From an uncultured Clostridia bacterium (GTDB lineage Bacteria; Bacillota; Clostridia; Christensenellales; UBA1242): 64,000 nucleotides of DNA. A model generated the notes under the pieces. The model saw only the letters and a program-made list of their open reading frames with translations, was not told where the DNA came from and did not search any database. Location of the stretch: NCBI GenBank assembly GCA_937925475.1, contig CALEWH010000021.1, positions 1 through 64,000 of the forward strand, written 5' to 3'. Shown here one piece after another: positions 46,605 through 54,739 of this stretch. Positions within the stretch are counted from its first letter, which is position 1. The number at the start of each line of letters is the position of its first letter. The translations under genes were made by a program, and so were the position numbers.

Positions 46605-46972
46605 TTTATAAATTGACAAGGTGTTAATTTGATATAAAGCCTAATAAATTTTATATATGTAAAATATCATATAAAACTAAATAAGTGAAATATAAAAAGC
46701 AAAATAAAACATAAACAAAATAAAAATGGCTTTATAAAGGCAAAATATGCAAAAGACATAATATTATGCAAAAAGCATTTGCATAGTAGTTTTCCAAGCC
46801 CAAACTATTCGTAAAAGTTGCCTTTTGCGAATAGTTTTTAATAACAATTTTATTATACAAATATACAATAACAATAAAAAATACTTACAGACCCACTCTA
46901 TCAGATTAATTTACTCTTTCAAGATTTGGTAAGTGTAAGTATATATTTTGTTATAGAATTTTCTACATCAAA
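46605..46972. other. Gene-free A-rich stretch with nested inverted repeats
   Basis: No convincing gene. Three inverted repeats are visible: TATAAAGCC (46633-46641) with GGCTTTATA (46728-46736); TATGCAAA (46765-46772) with TTTGCATA (46778-46785); and AAACTATTCG (46802-46811) with CGAATAGTTT (46828-46837), extendable to a 15-bp stem around a GTTGCC loop. A TTGACA (46613) lacks a well-placed -10. It could encode a small RNA or be a remnant of a small element. Confidence 0.5.
46746..46788. repeat. TATGCAAA box cluster, downstream group
   Basis: TATGCAAA occurs at 46746-46753 and 46765-46772, and as its complement at 46778-46785. The last lies in the 11-base word TTTGCATAGTA (46778-46788) shared with three sites near padR. 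Confidence 0.6.
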
Positions 46973-47650
46973 TCATCTATAAAGGTCTAACAAAAATCCT
47001 TTTGTTTTAAGGTCGTTCATTTGTGTTTTGTATTTAGGCATCACACACTCCACGACTTTATAAAATTTTTTTGAGTGATTAAACTCTATTAGATGTGCCA
47101 GTTCGTGTATTATAAGGTAGTCTATTGATTCGGGTCTTAGCATCGATAGTCGCCAATTAAATTTCAAGTCCCCTTTCTTCGAACATGTTCCCCACCTTGT
47201 ACGGTTGTTCATAATGGAAATTGAGTTAAAACTAAGTGACATTAGTCGTGCAAAGTAATACACCCTATCTAAAAGTATTTCTTTTGACATCTTTATGTAT
47301 TCCTTCGACATCTTTTTAACAAACTCGGCTTGGGTAAGGTTACTTGGCACATATGCTCGTTTTTTCTCGCTATCCCATTCTATTTTCTTTATCCCCGACA
47401 TATCTTCGCGTATGTATTCTTTGCCAAGTTTTAGTACTTTTTCATAGTTAGTGATGGATTTGTTTTGATTGTTTTTCAACTGGATTTGTTCTTTTTTAAG
47501 TTTTATCCACGCTTCTTTATCGACCAAAAATTTATTGATCTGCTCCATTGAAAGGTTTTTTGGCGCTCTGACCACAACCTCTCCTATCTTACTAATGGAA
47601 ATACACAATGTCCTTCGATAACTTCTAATAATATAATCTGGTTTAATCAT
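46973..47650 (-). CDS. YgjP-like (DUF45) zinc metallopeptidase
   Basis: 225 residues: an N-terminal beta-rich region (KPDYIIRSYRRTLCISIS, VVRAPKNLS), a helical middle, then the metal site YLIIHELAHLIEFNHSKKF near residue 182. The HExxH plus a later His matches the YgjP/SprT-like metal-dependent hydrolases. The NRTRWGTCSKKGDLKFNWRL block is diagnostic of the family. AGAGGTCAAT precedes the ATG. Substrates of this family are mostly unknown. It is divergent from the padR-like gene, with TTTGCATAGTA words on both sides of it. Confidence 0.85.
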   Translation of the reverse strand: MIKPDYIIRSYRRTLCISISKIGEVVVRAPKNLSMEQINKFLVDKEAWIKLKKEQIQLKNNQNKSITNYEKVLKLGKEYIREDMSGIKKIEWDSEKKRAYVPSNLTQAEFVKKMSKEYIKMSKEILLDRVYYFARLMSLSFNSISIMNNRTRWGTCSKKGDLKFNWRLSMLRPESIDYLIIHELAHLIEFNHSKKFYKVVECVMPKYKTQMNDLKTKGFLLDLYR

Positions 47651-47696
47651 ATTGACCTCTTTAATACAAAATACAAACTTAATTTGTTTTTAACAT

Positions 47697-47801
47697 TTTG
47701 CATAGTACCACTACTCTACTATATCACAAAATGGCTATAATTCCTAATTTTTTCAATCGGTGTTTGCATAGTACTCAATAAAAAATGTAGTTTGCATAGT
47801 A
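47697..47801. repeat. Three TTTGCATAGTA words in the ygjP-padR intergenic region
   Basis: Exact 11-base copies at 47697-47707, 47763-47773 and 47791-47801, all in the same orientation; the last two are 28 bp apart. The final copy ends six bases before the padR -35. Candidate regulator-binding sites; a fourth copy is at 46778. Confidence 0.7.
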
Positions 47802-47807
47802 TTTTAT

Positions 47808-47836
47808 TTGACATAAATTGTCGAATTGATTATTAT
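47808..47836 (+). promoter_or_regulatory. padR-like gene promoter
   Basis: TTGACA (47808-47813), 17 bp, TATTAT (47831-47836). Confidence 0.75.
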
Positions 47837-47879
47837 TTAGTAAATTATATTAAAATATAACTATGTTGGAGGGATAAAA

Positions 47880-49808
47880 GTGGCAAGAAAACTTAAAAGT
47901 GTTGCTTCTCGTGGCTCAGTAAACAACATCATTCTAGCAAGCCTTATGACAGGACAAAAGTACGGCTATGAAATTATAAAAGAAGTAGAAGAAAAAACAA
48001 ATGGCAAAGTCAAATTAAAACAACCTTCTCTATATAGCAGTCTTAAAAGATTTGAAACAAAAAACATTATCACATCGTATTGGGGTGATAGCGAGATTGG
48101 TGGTCGAAGACACTACTATTTGCTTACAGACTATGGCAAGAAATATTGTGAAAAATTGTTAAATAAAAACAATGACGATATTGATAATTACGATATTGAA
48201 GATGATGACATAGAAGAAATAGAAGAAGTCGACGAGAAAGACACATTTGAAAAAGCAGATCAAACTAACAACGACTTAGATGAAACAAACGAATCATCAC
48301 CAACCTTTGAAGAAGAATCTACATACACAATAGACGAAGATGGTGATGACGATGTTGAACTCAATAAAAAGTATTCGACTTTTAGCGTTGAAGACAAAAT
48401 GAAAGAACTTTTAGGTGAAGACAGCGAAGATGAATCCGAGCCAACAGAGGATGAATATTCCGAAATCAAACATGAAACCCACCCAAAAGAGAACGCACCT
48501 TGTGTAAATGATATGCCTAAAAGAGAAGTATCCGATTTCCAAGAAGATGTAAGAAATTCGATAATTGAAAACAACCCTACCCTTACAGCAATGTCGGACA
48601 AGAAAGAAATGCTTAACCAACTATACGATGAAATCGACAAGGAAGAACAAGACAATCCCGAAGAAGAATATGTAGAATCTCCTGTTGAAGAAATCATTCC
48701 TGACCATACTTTTTACAAACCTGTTCCGCTAAGCGAATACAAAAACGAAAAGTATGAAGAGAGTTATAACATATTATTCAATCACGAAACCCCTGTCGAC
48801 CACAAACTTGAAGAAGAAAAACCAGCACCAGTCGAACAACCTGCGTCAGAAGTTGTAGCCACAAGAAAGAAAAAGATAATAACTGACGAGTACGGAATTA
48901 CAAAACTTGTTTACGAAGACGAGCAAAATTGGAATGCTAAAAAATCAAATCAAGTAAATCAAGCAATACTTACAAATGTTAACAACATAAACATTGACCT
49001 TATAAAAATGGCCAACAACAATAACGAGAAGAAAAGTAAAAATATTTTGGACGAACTTAGCGATGAAGAGCGCGAACAAAGAAACAAAATATTTGTCCAA
49101 AAATTTGAGAACATCACAAACGAACGCAAGGCGCCCGCCCCAACACCTAGTCAAGACAATCAAGGTGCTTATCCAAGTGACGAGTACAAGGACAAGTTAA
49201 ACAACTTGCTTGTCCAAACAGAAGAAGAAAAGATAGACGAAGTTCCATATCTTGAAAAGGAACGCGAAAATGTAACAACACAAAATGTTGTTAAAAAACT
49301 AACAGACACAATAGACGACTCCACCATCAATGTAAAGGTTTACTCAAAATCGAAGCAATCTAAATCAGAAAACAAATATTTGCAAGTCAACAAAGTCAAG
49401 TTTGCATTTGGTCTAACAATGTTAATCTTGATGTTACTCGAACTTACCGTTACGATGGTCATTATGAAAGGAAATGGCACACTCTACAAAGATAAAATGT
49501 GGGCATTCCAATGCGGTTATGCCATTGTCGGAATAGTTTGCATTATGTATTGTATCCCTGTGTTTATAAGCCCAAATAAACAAACTTCAAATGTCTTCAA
49601 ACTTAATTATGCAATAGTTTTTGGTTTGCTTGCATTCTTTGTATCATTGATTTTAATCTACACCATAAACACATTTATGGGTTTGAGTTTTGAAAACATC
49701 AAGTACTTTGCCCCTACAATAGTCGCTCCACTAGTACTTGCGTCAAACTTTATCGTAGGCCCACTACTTTATAAGGTTCTTACTACAAACCACAGATTTT
49801 ATCAATAA
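47880..49808 (+). CDS. Membrane-anchored PadR-family regulator
   Basis: 642 residues, far longer than usual PadR (about 110-200). Residues 10-90 form a PadR winged helix: LMTGQKYGYEIIKEVEE, LKQPSLYSSLKRFE (recognition helix), and GGRRHYYLLTDYGKKY (wing). A very acidic, low-complexity linker (about 95-400) is followed by a mixed region, and then four membrane segments (about 505-528, 542-564, 574-597, 607-632). The start is GTG, six bases after GGAGGG. DNA binding and membrane anchoring in one chain suggest a one-component sensor of envelope state. Its own upstream TTTGCATAGTA words are candidate sites. Confidence 0.8.
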   Translation: MARKLKSVASRGSVNNIILASLMTGQKYGYEIIKEVEEKTNGKVKLKQPSLYSSLKRFETKNIITSYWGDSEIGGRRHYYLLTDYGKKYCEKLLNKNNDDIDNYDIEDDDIEEIEEVDEKDTFEKADQTNNDLDETNESSPTFEEESTYTIDEDGDDDVELNKKYSTFSVEDKMKELLGEDSEDESEPTEDEYSEIKHETHPKENAPCVNDMPKREVSDFQEDVRNSIIENNPTLTAMSDKKEMLNQLYDEIDKEEQDNPEEEYVESPVEEIIPDHTFYKPVPLSEYKNEKYEESYNILFNHETPVDHKLEEEKPAPVEQPASEVVATRKKKIITDEYGITKLVYEDEQNWNAKKSNQVNQAILTNVNNINIDLIKMANNNNEKKSKNILDELSDEEREQRNKIFVQKFENITNERKAPAPTPSQDNQGAYPSDEYKDKLNNLLVQTEEEKIDEVPYLEKERENVTTQNVVKKLTDTIDDSTINVKVYSKSKQSKSENKYLQVNKVKFAFGLTMLILMLLELTVTMVIMKGNGTLYKDKMWAFQCGYAIVGIVCIMYCIPVFISPNKQTSNVFKLNYAIVFGLLAFFVSLILIYTINTFMGLSFENIKYFAPTIVAPLVLASNFIVGPLLYKVLTTNHRFYQ

Positions 49809-49809
49809 C

Positions 49810-49842
49810 AAAAAACACCATTTTATTGGTGTTTTTTCTTTT
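49810..49842. terminator. Bidirectional terminator after the padR-like gene
   Basis: AAAAAACACCA-TTTTAT-TGGTGTTTTTT followed by CTTTTT, between converging genes. Confidence 0.85.
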
Positions 49843-50701
49843 TAGGTTTTATCTTAGTTAGTAACCAATTTTCGATTTGTGCTTGATATTTATAAGTGCA
49901 AACCACCACAACCGAAATAATCAGAGCAAGCACAATCCAAACCGGAATCCCCCAACCTTTAAATGGAATAATAAATCCACCGCCAAAATAGCACATACAA
50001 ATGACACTAATAGGTCGAGTTATGGTTGTAGAAACAAAGAAAAACTTGTAGTCTAGTCTTGTCAAACCAGCAATCAAACAAAGTATGTCATCTGGAAACA
50101 TAGGAAGCAGAAAAGCCATAGGCAAAAACAACTTGCCCTTGTTGTTTAGAATATTGCTATATTTTACGACATTGCTCTCGCCCGAAATCCACGAAACAAC
50201 TCTAAATCCAAAGAAGCGCCCAATCGCATACGAGATATTTGAGCCAATTAGCACACCAGCCGAACAATAAAGTCCGCCAATAAAAGGTCCATAAATAAGA
50301 CCGCCAGCGATAGCAATAACAGCAGCAGGCACCGGCAATATTACTACTTGACACGCTTGAATAAGTATGTAAGTAATTATTCCCATATTTCCTGTTGACA
50401 ATATAAACTGTCTAAAACTAGCGACCGAATAAAAAATTGACAACATTTGTTTGTGATAAAAGTACAAATACCCGCTTAAAAGCAAAGTGTAAAGCACAAC
50501 AAGCACGAAAAAGAGTTTTGAAATTGCGACTTTATTTGCAAACAAACTTATATACACGCCAATAGAAAGAATAATGCTGACCACAAACAATATAAAGCGA
50601 AGAGTCCTAGATATATCCCCACCCCACAAAAACAGCAAAACACAAAATAAAATAGGACAGATTGTGGTGATAAGAATCAAAAAAAATCGTTTTTTACTCA
50701 T
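49823..50701 (-). CDS. VTT-domain (TVP38/DedA-like) membrane protein
   Basis: 292 residues with about six to seven membrane segments. The SNARE-associated/VTT core includes AIAGGLIYGPFIGGLYCSAG, IGSNISYAIGRFFG and FLLPMFPDDILCLIAGLT, with the reentrant-loop prolines. Proteins of this superfamily act as lipid scramblases or undecaprenyl-phosphate flippases, but the member's substrate is unknown. I take the second ATG, preceded by AGGGGGA; the first ATG overlaps that site. Basic C-terminus (KPKKKKHQ). Confidence 0.82.
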   Translation of the reverse strand: MSKKRFFLILITTICPILFCVLLFLWGGDISRTLRFILFVVSIILSIGVYISLFANKVAISKLFFVLVVLYTLLLSGYLYFYHKQMLSIFYSVASFRQFILSTGNMGIITYILIQACQVVILPVPAAVIAIAGGLIYGPFIGGLYCSAGVLIGSNISYAIGRFFGFRVVSWISGESNVVKYSNILNNKGKLFLPMAFLLPMFPDDILCLIAGLTRLDYKFFFVSTTITRPISVICMCYFGGGFIIPFKGWGIPVWIVLALIISVVVVCTYKYQAQIENWLLTKIKPKKKKHQ

Positions 50702-50746
50702 AAGTCCCCCTTGCATATTATATTAAAATAATAGTCGTTATATAAC

Positions 50747-50775
50747 TTTACATTTGGAGCAAATTATATTATAAT
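50747..50775 (+). promoter_or_regulatory. ABC transporter operon promoter
   Basis: TTTACA (50747-50752), 17 bp, TATAAT (50770-50775). Confidence 0.75.
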
Positions 50776-50807
50776 TTTAAAAACTATTGTGTAAAGGTGT
50801 TGTGTAT

Positions 50808-51788
50808 ATGGCAACAAATGTTCCAAAATTTCAACAAACAGCCCAAAACAAGAAAAACTGCGTGCTAATGGTTAAAAATCTCACTAAGACTTTTAATGAT
50901 CGTATAGCCGTAAATAATATCTCCTTCACTATCAATGAAGGGGAAATTTTTGGTTTTCTTGGCCCAAACGGTGCAGGCAAATCCACAACAATGAAAATGA
51001 TTTGTGGACTCATGAAACCTACTCGTGGCGCTGTTTATATTTGCGGACACAACCTAAACACAGACAGAGAGAAAGCATTAGCAAATCTAGGCGGTCTTAT
51101 CGAAACCCCGCTTATGTACACATATATGTCAGGTTATGACAACCTAAAGTATTATGCAAGTCTACATGGCGGAATAAGCAAAAACGACATTTTAGGATAT
51201 GCAAGAATAGTTGGACTAGAAAACCGCTTAAAAGACAAAGTTTCGACATACTCACTTGGTATGCGTCAAAGACTTGGCATATGTCAAGCACTACTCCACA
51301 ATCCAAAACTGTTGGTTCTTGACGAGCCTATAAGCGGGCTTGACCCAGCAGGTGTCAAGGAGATGCGTGACTTTTTGAAAATGCTTGCTCAAAGAAAGAA
51401 AATTGGTATTATGATTTCTAGCCATATGCTTGGCGAGATGGAACACCTTTGCGACACAATTTGTATCATCAATCAAGGTTCTATCCTAGAAGTCAAAACT
51501 CTAAACCAACTTAAAGCCGGACAAGAAAGTAGTAAAAAAATAAAAATCGCTGTCGACTATCCAAACTTTGCTGGAAAGGTCATACTAAACGAACTTAGAT
51601 TACCTGTTGACATTGCAGGAAACAGCATAATAGTTAAAGCCGACGAATCAAGTATAAATAGGATTACCGAAAAACTAATCTCATATAAGATATCAATATT
51701 TAGCATTGAAATGGTTTATAAGCCACTTGAAGAAGTATTCTTGGACATTATCAGTGCCAAAAACAAAGGGATCAATAGTATTTTCTAA
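50808..51788 (+). CDS. ABC transporter ATP-binding protein (ABC-2 exporter type)
   Basis: 326 residues: Walker A GPNGAGKSTT near residue 56, Q-loop in GLIETPLMYTYMSG, signature YSLGMRQRLGI (SLGMR variant of LSGGQ, usual for the BcrA/NatA group), Walker B LLVLDEPISGLDP and the H-loop SSHMLGE. The last 90 residues resemble the DUF4162-like extension of this group. AAAGGTG precedes the ATG. It is in an operon with the permease 10 bp on. Group members confer peptide-antibiotic resistance or export lipids; the substrate is unknown. Confidence 0.92.
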   Translation: MATNVPKFQQTAQNKKNCVLMVKNLTKTFNDRIAVNNISFTINEGEIFGFLGPNGAGKSTTMKMICGLMKPTRGAVYICGHNLNTDREKALANLGGLIETPLMYTYMSGYDNLKYYASLHGGISKNDILGYARIVGLENRLKDKVSTYSLGMRQRLGICQALLHNPKLLVLDEPISGLDPAGVKEMRDFLKMLAQRKKIGIMISSHMLGEMEHLCDTICIINQGSILEVKTLNQLKAGQESSKKIKIAVDYPNFAGKVILNELRLPVDIAGNSIIVKADESSINRITEKLISYKISIFSIEMVYKPLEEVFLDIISAKNKGINSIF

Positions 51789-51798
51789 GGAGTAAATT

Positions 51799-53922
51799 AT
51801 GCGCGGAGTATTTAGAATTACGCGAGCAGAATTTAATAAAATTTTTAAAAAGCCAGCAGTTTATATTATGGCTGTGGTTTTGGTTCTTGCGTGCCTTATA
51901 TCACTTTTCACATTCAATCCTACAAATCGAAACGATGAAAGAGTCACTCTTTCAAAAGAAAATGCGTCGACAAATTATAGCCTATTTATGGGCACTTCGG
52001 GCAGTGAAAACAAAACTTCATATGACAAAAACGTAATAGAAGCCCAAAAAATCATTGATAGATACACACAAAATACAGAGTTTTATTCGCATTGTAGCTC
52101 ATTGAATAACAAACTAAACGAATTGTACAAATTAATAGATTCTGGCAAAGCTACGCAAGAAGACATAACAGAGTATAAGAAAACAGTACTTGAAATAATT
52201 GAGTTTTTCAATACAGACGATCCAGAAGTCATAAAAACATATCCAAAGTACTTGCAAGATATACTTAATGTACATCGTATTGACGCAGACTATGGCACAA
52301 ATCAAATTGAAGAAACCACAACAAATTATATTTCAGAAGCACAAAATAAAGCAAAAGAAATATACAACAAAATAAAAAACATCAAAGATGTGGAAAATCT
52401 CAACAACACAATTAAGTCCAACAGTTATATGGACAAATTGAATACTGTAATAGAAATATATCAAAGGCGTATCTCTTATCCCCTTACCCAACTTGTAAAT
52501 GATATAGAAAAGATTGATACAATATTTAAAAATTATTACTCAAAACAAGCAGGTACAACTACTCCATCTTCTAGCAAAGATAAGGGCAAGAAGATACTTA
52601 ATATGCTTAAAAGTAAAATTAGCGAATACAAAACCATCACTGATGAAATTGTTACAAAAGAAACAAATGTAGCACTTACAACAATCGAAGACAAAGAAAA
52701 GTTGGATTCGATAATAAAAAGAGTGAATGAGATAATAGGTGTTCAAATATTAGAAAGCGACACTAATGCAAAGTTTGTTGATATCGCGACAAAACTAACA
52801 AATGACAATTATATCAAACAACTTAGCGCATACAACCAACTTCTAACATATGTTGATTATAAAGACCAAGCGTTTACTAAAAAACTAAACGAAATCAACA
52901 CTCAAATGCAAACTAATCAAACAGAGTTGCTTGAAAAAATAGCAAGTTTACAAAGCGATGTTTCGATTACTCGCATATGTGAGAGTATCACATCTTACAA
53001 ACTTATGACTATCACCTTCAACAACTTGGTTAATGATGTCGTAACAACTCACACAGTTAAAAATATTTCTGAGTCAAAAACAAGAAAATTGTTTGGTTAT
53101 GAACTTGAAAGTTTTAATGCATACAATTTAGAAAACAATATCACCTACAACACTTATTATTTGAAAAACAACACATTCTCTAATAGTTTTCTAAATACAT
53201 TCGAATATGACAAAAATATAGACTACGAAACAAGCGCTTATGATTACATTTACTCTGCATTAAAAATATGTTCACTTCTTATTATCGTATTTACAATGAT
53301 GATGGCTGCATATTTGATTAGTAGTGAATATGATAGTGGCACAATCAAACTATTGTTAATGCGACCTTATAGACGCGGAAAAATACTATCTGCTAAAATG
53401 CTTGCTACTCTATTCTTTTCACTAACTTTCTTGCTTCTATCAATAGTTATTGCAGGCGTAGGCGGTTTTGTATCATTTGGACTTCCTGCAGTTAATAAAG
53501 TCCTTGTATCATTCAACTCGTCAAGCATATTTGTGACTTCACCTGTCGTTTTGTTGCTTATCTATATCGGAACTGTTGTACTTGACATTATATTCTTCTT
53601 GATACTTGCATTCTTTATTGCGATAGTGTTCAAGTCATTTGCAGCCACTTTGTCTGCATCGTTTATATCAGTTTTGCTTACAATCGTACTAAATATCGCA
53701 TTGCCAACAACAATAGCATACAAATTTATTCCATTCACAAATATAAGTTTGTTTAGATTTTTTGGTACAAATCAAACAAATACGGCAAATCTAATATCAA
53801 CAATACTCGCGACACCAATAAATTCACAAATGACAATATGGCTTAGTCTTATTGTTACTATACTATTTTCAGGAGTGCTTTACACTATTACTTCACTTGT
53901 ATTTAAAAATCGCGACTATTAA
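51799..53922 (+). CDS. ABC-2 permease with a large extracytoplasmic domain
   Basis: 707 residues: one membrane segment (about 20-40), then about 440 residues of mostly helical, Lys/Glu/Asn-rich sequence with coiled-coil character, then five membrane segments from about 485 to the end. The cytoplasmic coupling loop SSEYDSGTIKLLLMRPYRRG is the usual ABC-2 motif. The inserted domain is much larger than in ordinary ABC-2 permeases and could reach through or sense the cell wall. AAGGAGTAAATT precedes the ATG. Partner of the upstream ATPase. Confidence 0.85.
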   Translation: MRGVFRITRAEFNKIFKKPAVYIMAVVLVLACLISLFTFNPTNRNDERVTLSKENASTNYSLFMGTSGSENKTSYDKNVIEAQKIIDRYTQNTEFYSHCSSLNNKLNELYKLIDSGKATQEDITEYKKTVLEIIEFFNTDDPEVIKTYPKYLQDILNVHRIDADYGTNQIEETTTNYISEAQNKAKEIYNKIKNIKDVENLNNTIKSNSYMDKLNTVIEIYQRRISYPLTQLVNDIEKIDTIFKNYYSKQAGTTTPSSSKDKGKKILNMLKSKISEYKTITDEIVTKETNVALTTIEDKEKLDSIIKRVNEIIGVQILESDTNAKFVDIATKLTNDNYIKQLSAYNQLLTYVDYKDQAFTKKLNEINTQMQTNQTELLEKIASLQSDVSITRICESITSYKLMTITFNNLVNDVVTTHTVKNISESKTRKLFGYELESFNAYNLENNITYNTYYLKNNTFSNSFLNTFEYDKNIDYETSAYDYIYSALKICSLLIIVFTMMMAAYLISSEYDSGTIKLLLMRPYRRGKILSAKMLATLFFSLTFLLLSIVIAGVGGFVSFGLPAVNKVLVSFNSSSIFVTSPVVLLLIYIGTVVLDIIFFLILAFFIAIVFKSFAATLSASFISVLLTIVLNIALPTTIAYKFIPFTNISLFRFFGTNQTNTANLISTILATPINSQMTIWLSLIVTILFSGVLYTITSLVFKNRDY

Positions 53923-53934
53923 AATATTGAAAAG

Positions 53935-53962
53935 AAAAAGACCACATCTAGTGGTCTTTTTT
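53935..53962. terminator. Bidirectional terminator between permease and rnhA
   Basis: AAAAAGACCAC-ATCTA-GTGGTCTTTTTT between converging genes. Confidence 0.85.
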
Positions 53963-53999
53963 ATTTAAACTACAATATTTACACAATATATTGTAAAAT

Positions 54000-54449
54000 T
54001 TAATCAACTTTATTTTGCAGTTTTGTTATCTCGCCCCTTGCAAGGACATCACACCTATTGTTTAACTCATTGTCTGCATGTCCTTTAACTTTAACCCAAT
54101 GAATAGTATGTGGTTGCATCACTTCAAGCAATGTTTTCCATAGGTCGACATTTTGAACTTCTTTCTTGCCAGCAGTGCGCCAGTTGTTTGCAATCCAATT
54201 TTGAATCCAACCTTGCTCAAAAGCGTTTAGCGTATAAGCGCTATCAGTGTATATTGTCACATCGCAAGGTTCTTTCAATTTTTTAAGGCCTTTAATAACA
54301 GCGGTTATTTCCATACGATTGTTTGTCGTGTCGGGCACACAACCAGCCCACTCTTTCTTGATTCCTTGATAAATCAGAATACAAGCATATCCGCCTGGGC
54401 CAGGGTTTCCAATACAACTACCATCTGTATACAAATCTACTTTCTTCAC
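54000..54449 (-). CDS. rnhA: Ribonuclease HI
   Basis: Degrades RNA in RNA-DNA hybrids. 149 residues, normal size, with the four catalytic acids in context: Asp in DLYTDGSCIGNPGPGG, Glu in NRMEITAVI, Asp in TIYTDSAYT and Asp in NNRCDVLA, plus His in VKGHADNE. I start at the GTG following AGGAGAAGGACTC, because the in-frame TTG upstream overlaps that ribosome binding site. Many Firmicutes use RNase HII/HIII instead, so a bacterial type HI copy is a mild lineage trait. Confidence 0.93.
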   Translation of the reverse strand: MKKVDLYTDGSCIGNPGPGGYACILIYQGIKKEWAGCVPDTTNNRMEITAVIKGLKKLKEPCDVTIYTDSAYTLNAFEQGWIQNWIANNWRTAGKKEVQNVDLWKTLLEVMQPHTIHWVKVKGHADNELNNRCDVLARGEITKLQNKVD

Positions 54450-54518
54450 GAGTCCTTCTCCTAACAAATGTAGTATATCAAATATGGCGATTTTTAAAAA
54501 GCAATTAAAACAATTTTA

Positions 54519-54547
54519 TTGACTAAAAAAAATAAATATTGTATAAT
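54519..54547 (+). promoter_or_regulatory. tRNA-Trp promoter
   Basis: TTGACT (54519-54524), 17 bp, TATAAT (54542-54547), with transcription starting about 10 bases before the mature tRNA. Confidence 0.85.
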
Positions 54548-54563
54548 ATTTTTGTTTTCATAT

Positions 54564-54637
54564 AGGGGCGTAGTTCATCGGTAGAATAAGAGTCTCCAAA
54601 ACTCCTGAGGAGGGTTCGATTCCTTCCGCCCCTGCCA
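54564..54637 (+). tRNA. tRNA-Trp (anticodon CCA)
   Basis: A 74-nt cloverleaf folded by hand: acceptor AGGGGCG (54564-54570) with CGCCCCT (54627-54633), discriminator G, encoded CCA. D-stem GTTC/GAAT, anticodon loop CTCCAAA with CCA at 54596-54598, T-loop TTCGATT. The 27-43 pair at the top of the anticodon stem is an A-C mismatch. It stands alone with its own promoter and terminator. Confidence 0.95.
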
Positions 54638-54675
54638 ATATAAAATTAACACGATTATGTGATAAACAAAATAAA

Positions 54676-54703
54676 AAAGTCTTTTTTCAAAGACTTTTTT
54701 ATT
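54676..54703. terminator. Bidirectional terminator between tRNA-Trp and rny
   Basis: AAAGTCTTT-TTTC-AAAGACTTT, embedded in A and T tracts, so it works in both directions. Confidence 0.8.
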
Positions 54704-54739
54704 TTTTATACAACTTAGTATATTATGCTCGTATAAATA

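Noticed and set aside
46613..46638. Promoter TTGACA...TATAAA in the gene-free stretch
   Set aside because: The spacer is only 14 bp, and no -10 lies at 16-18 bp.
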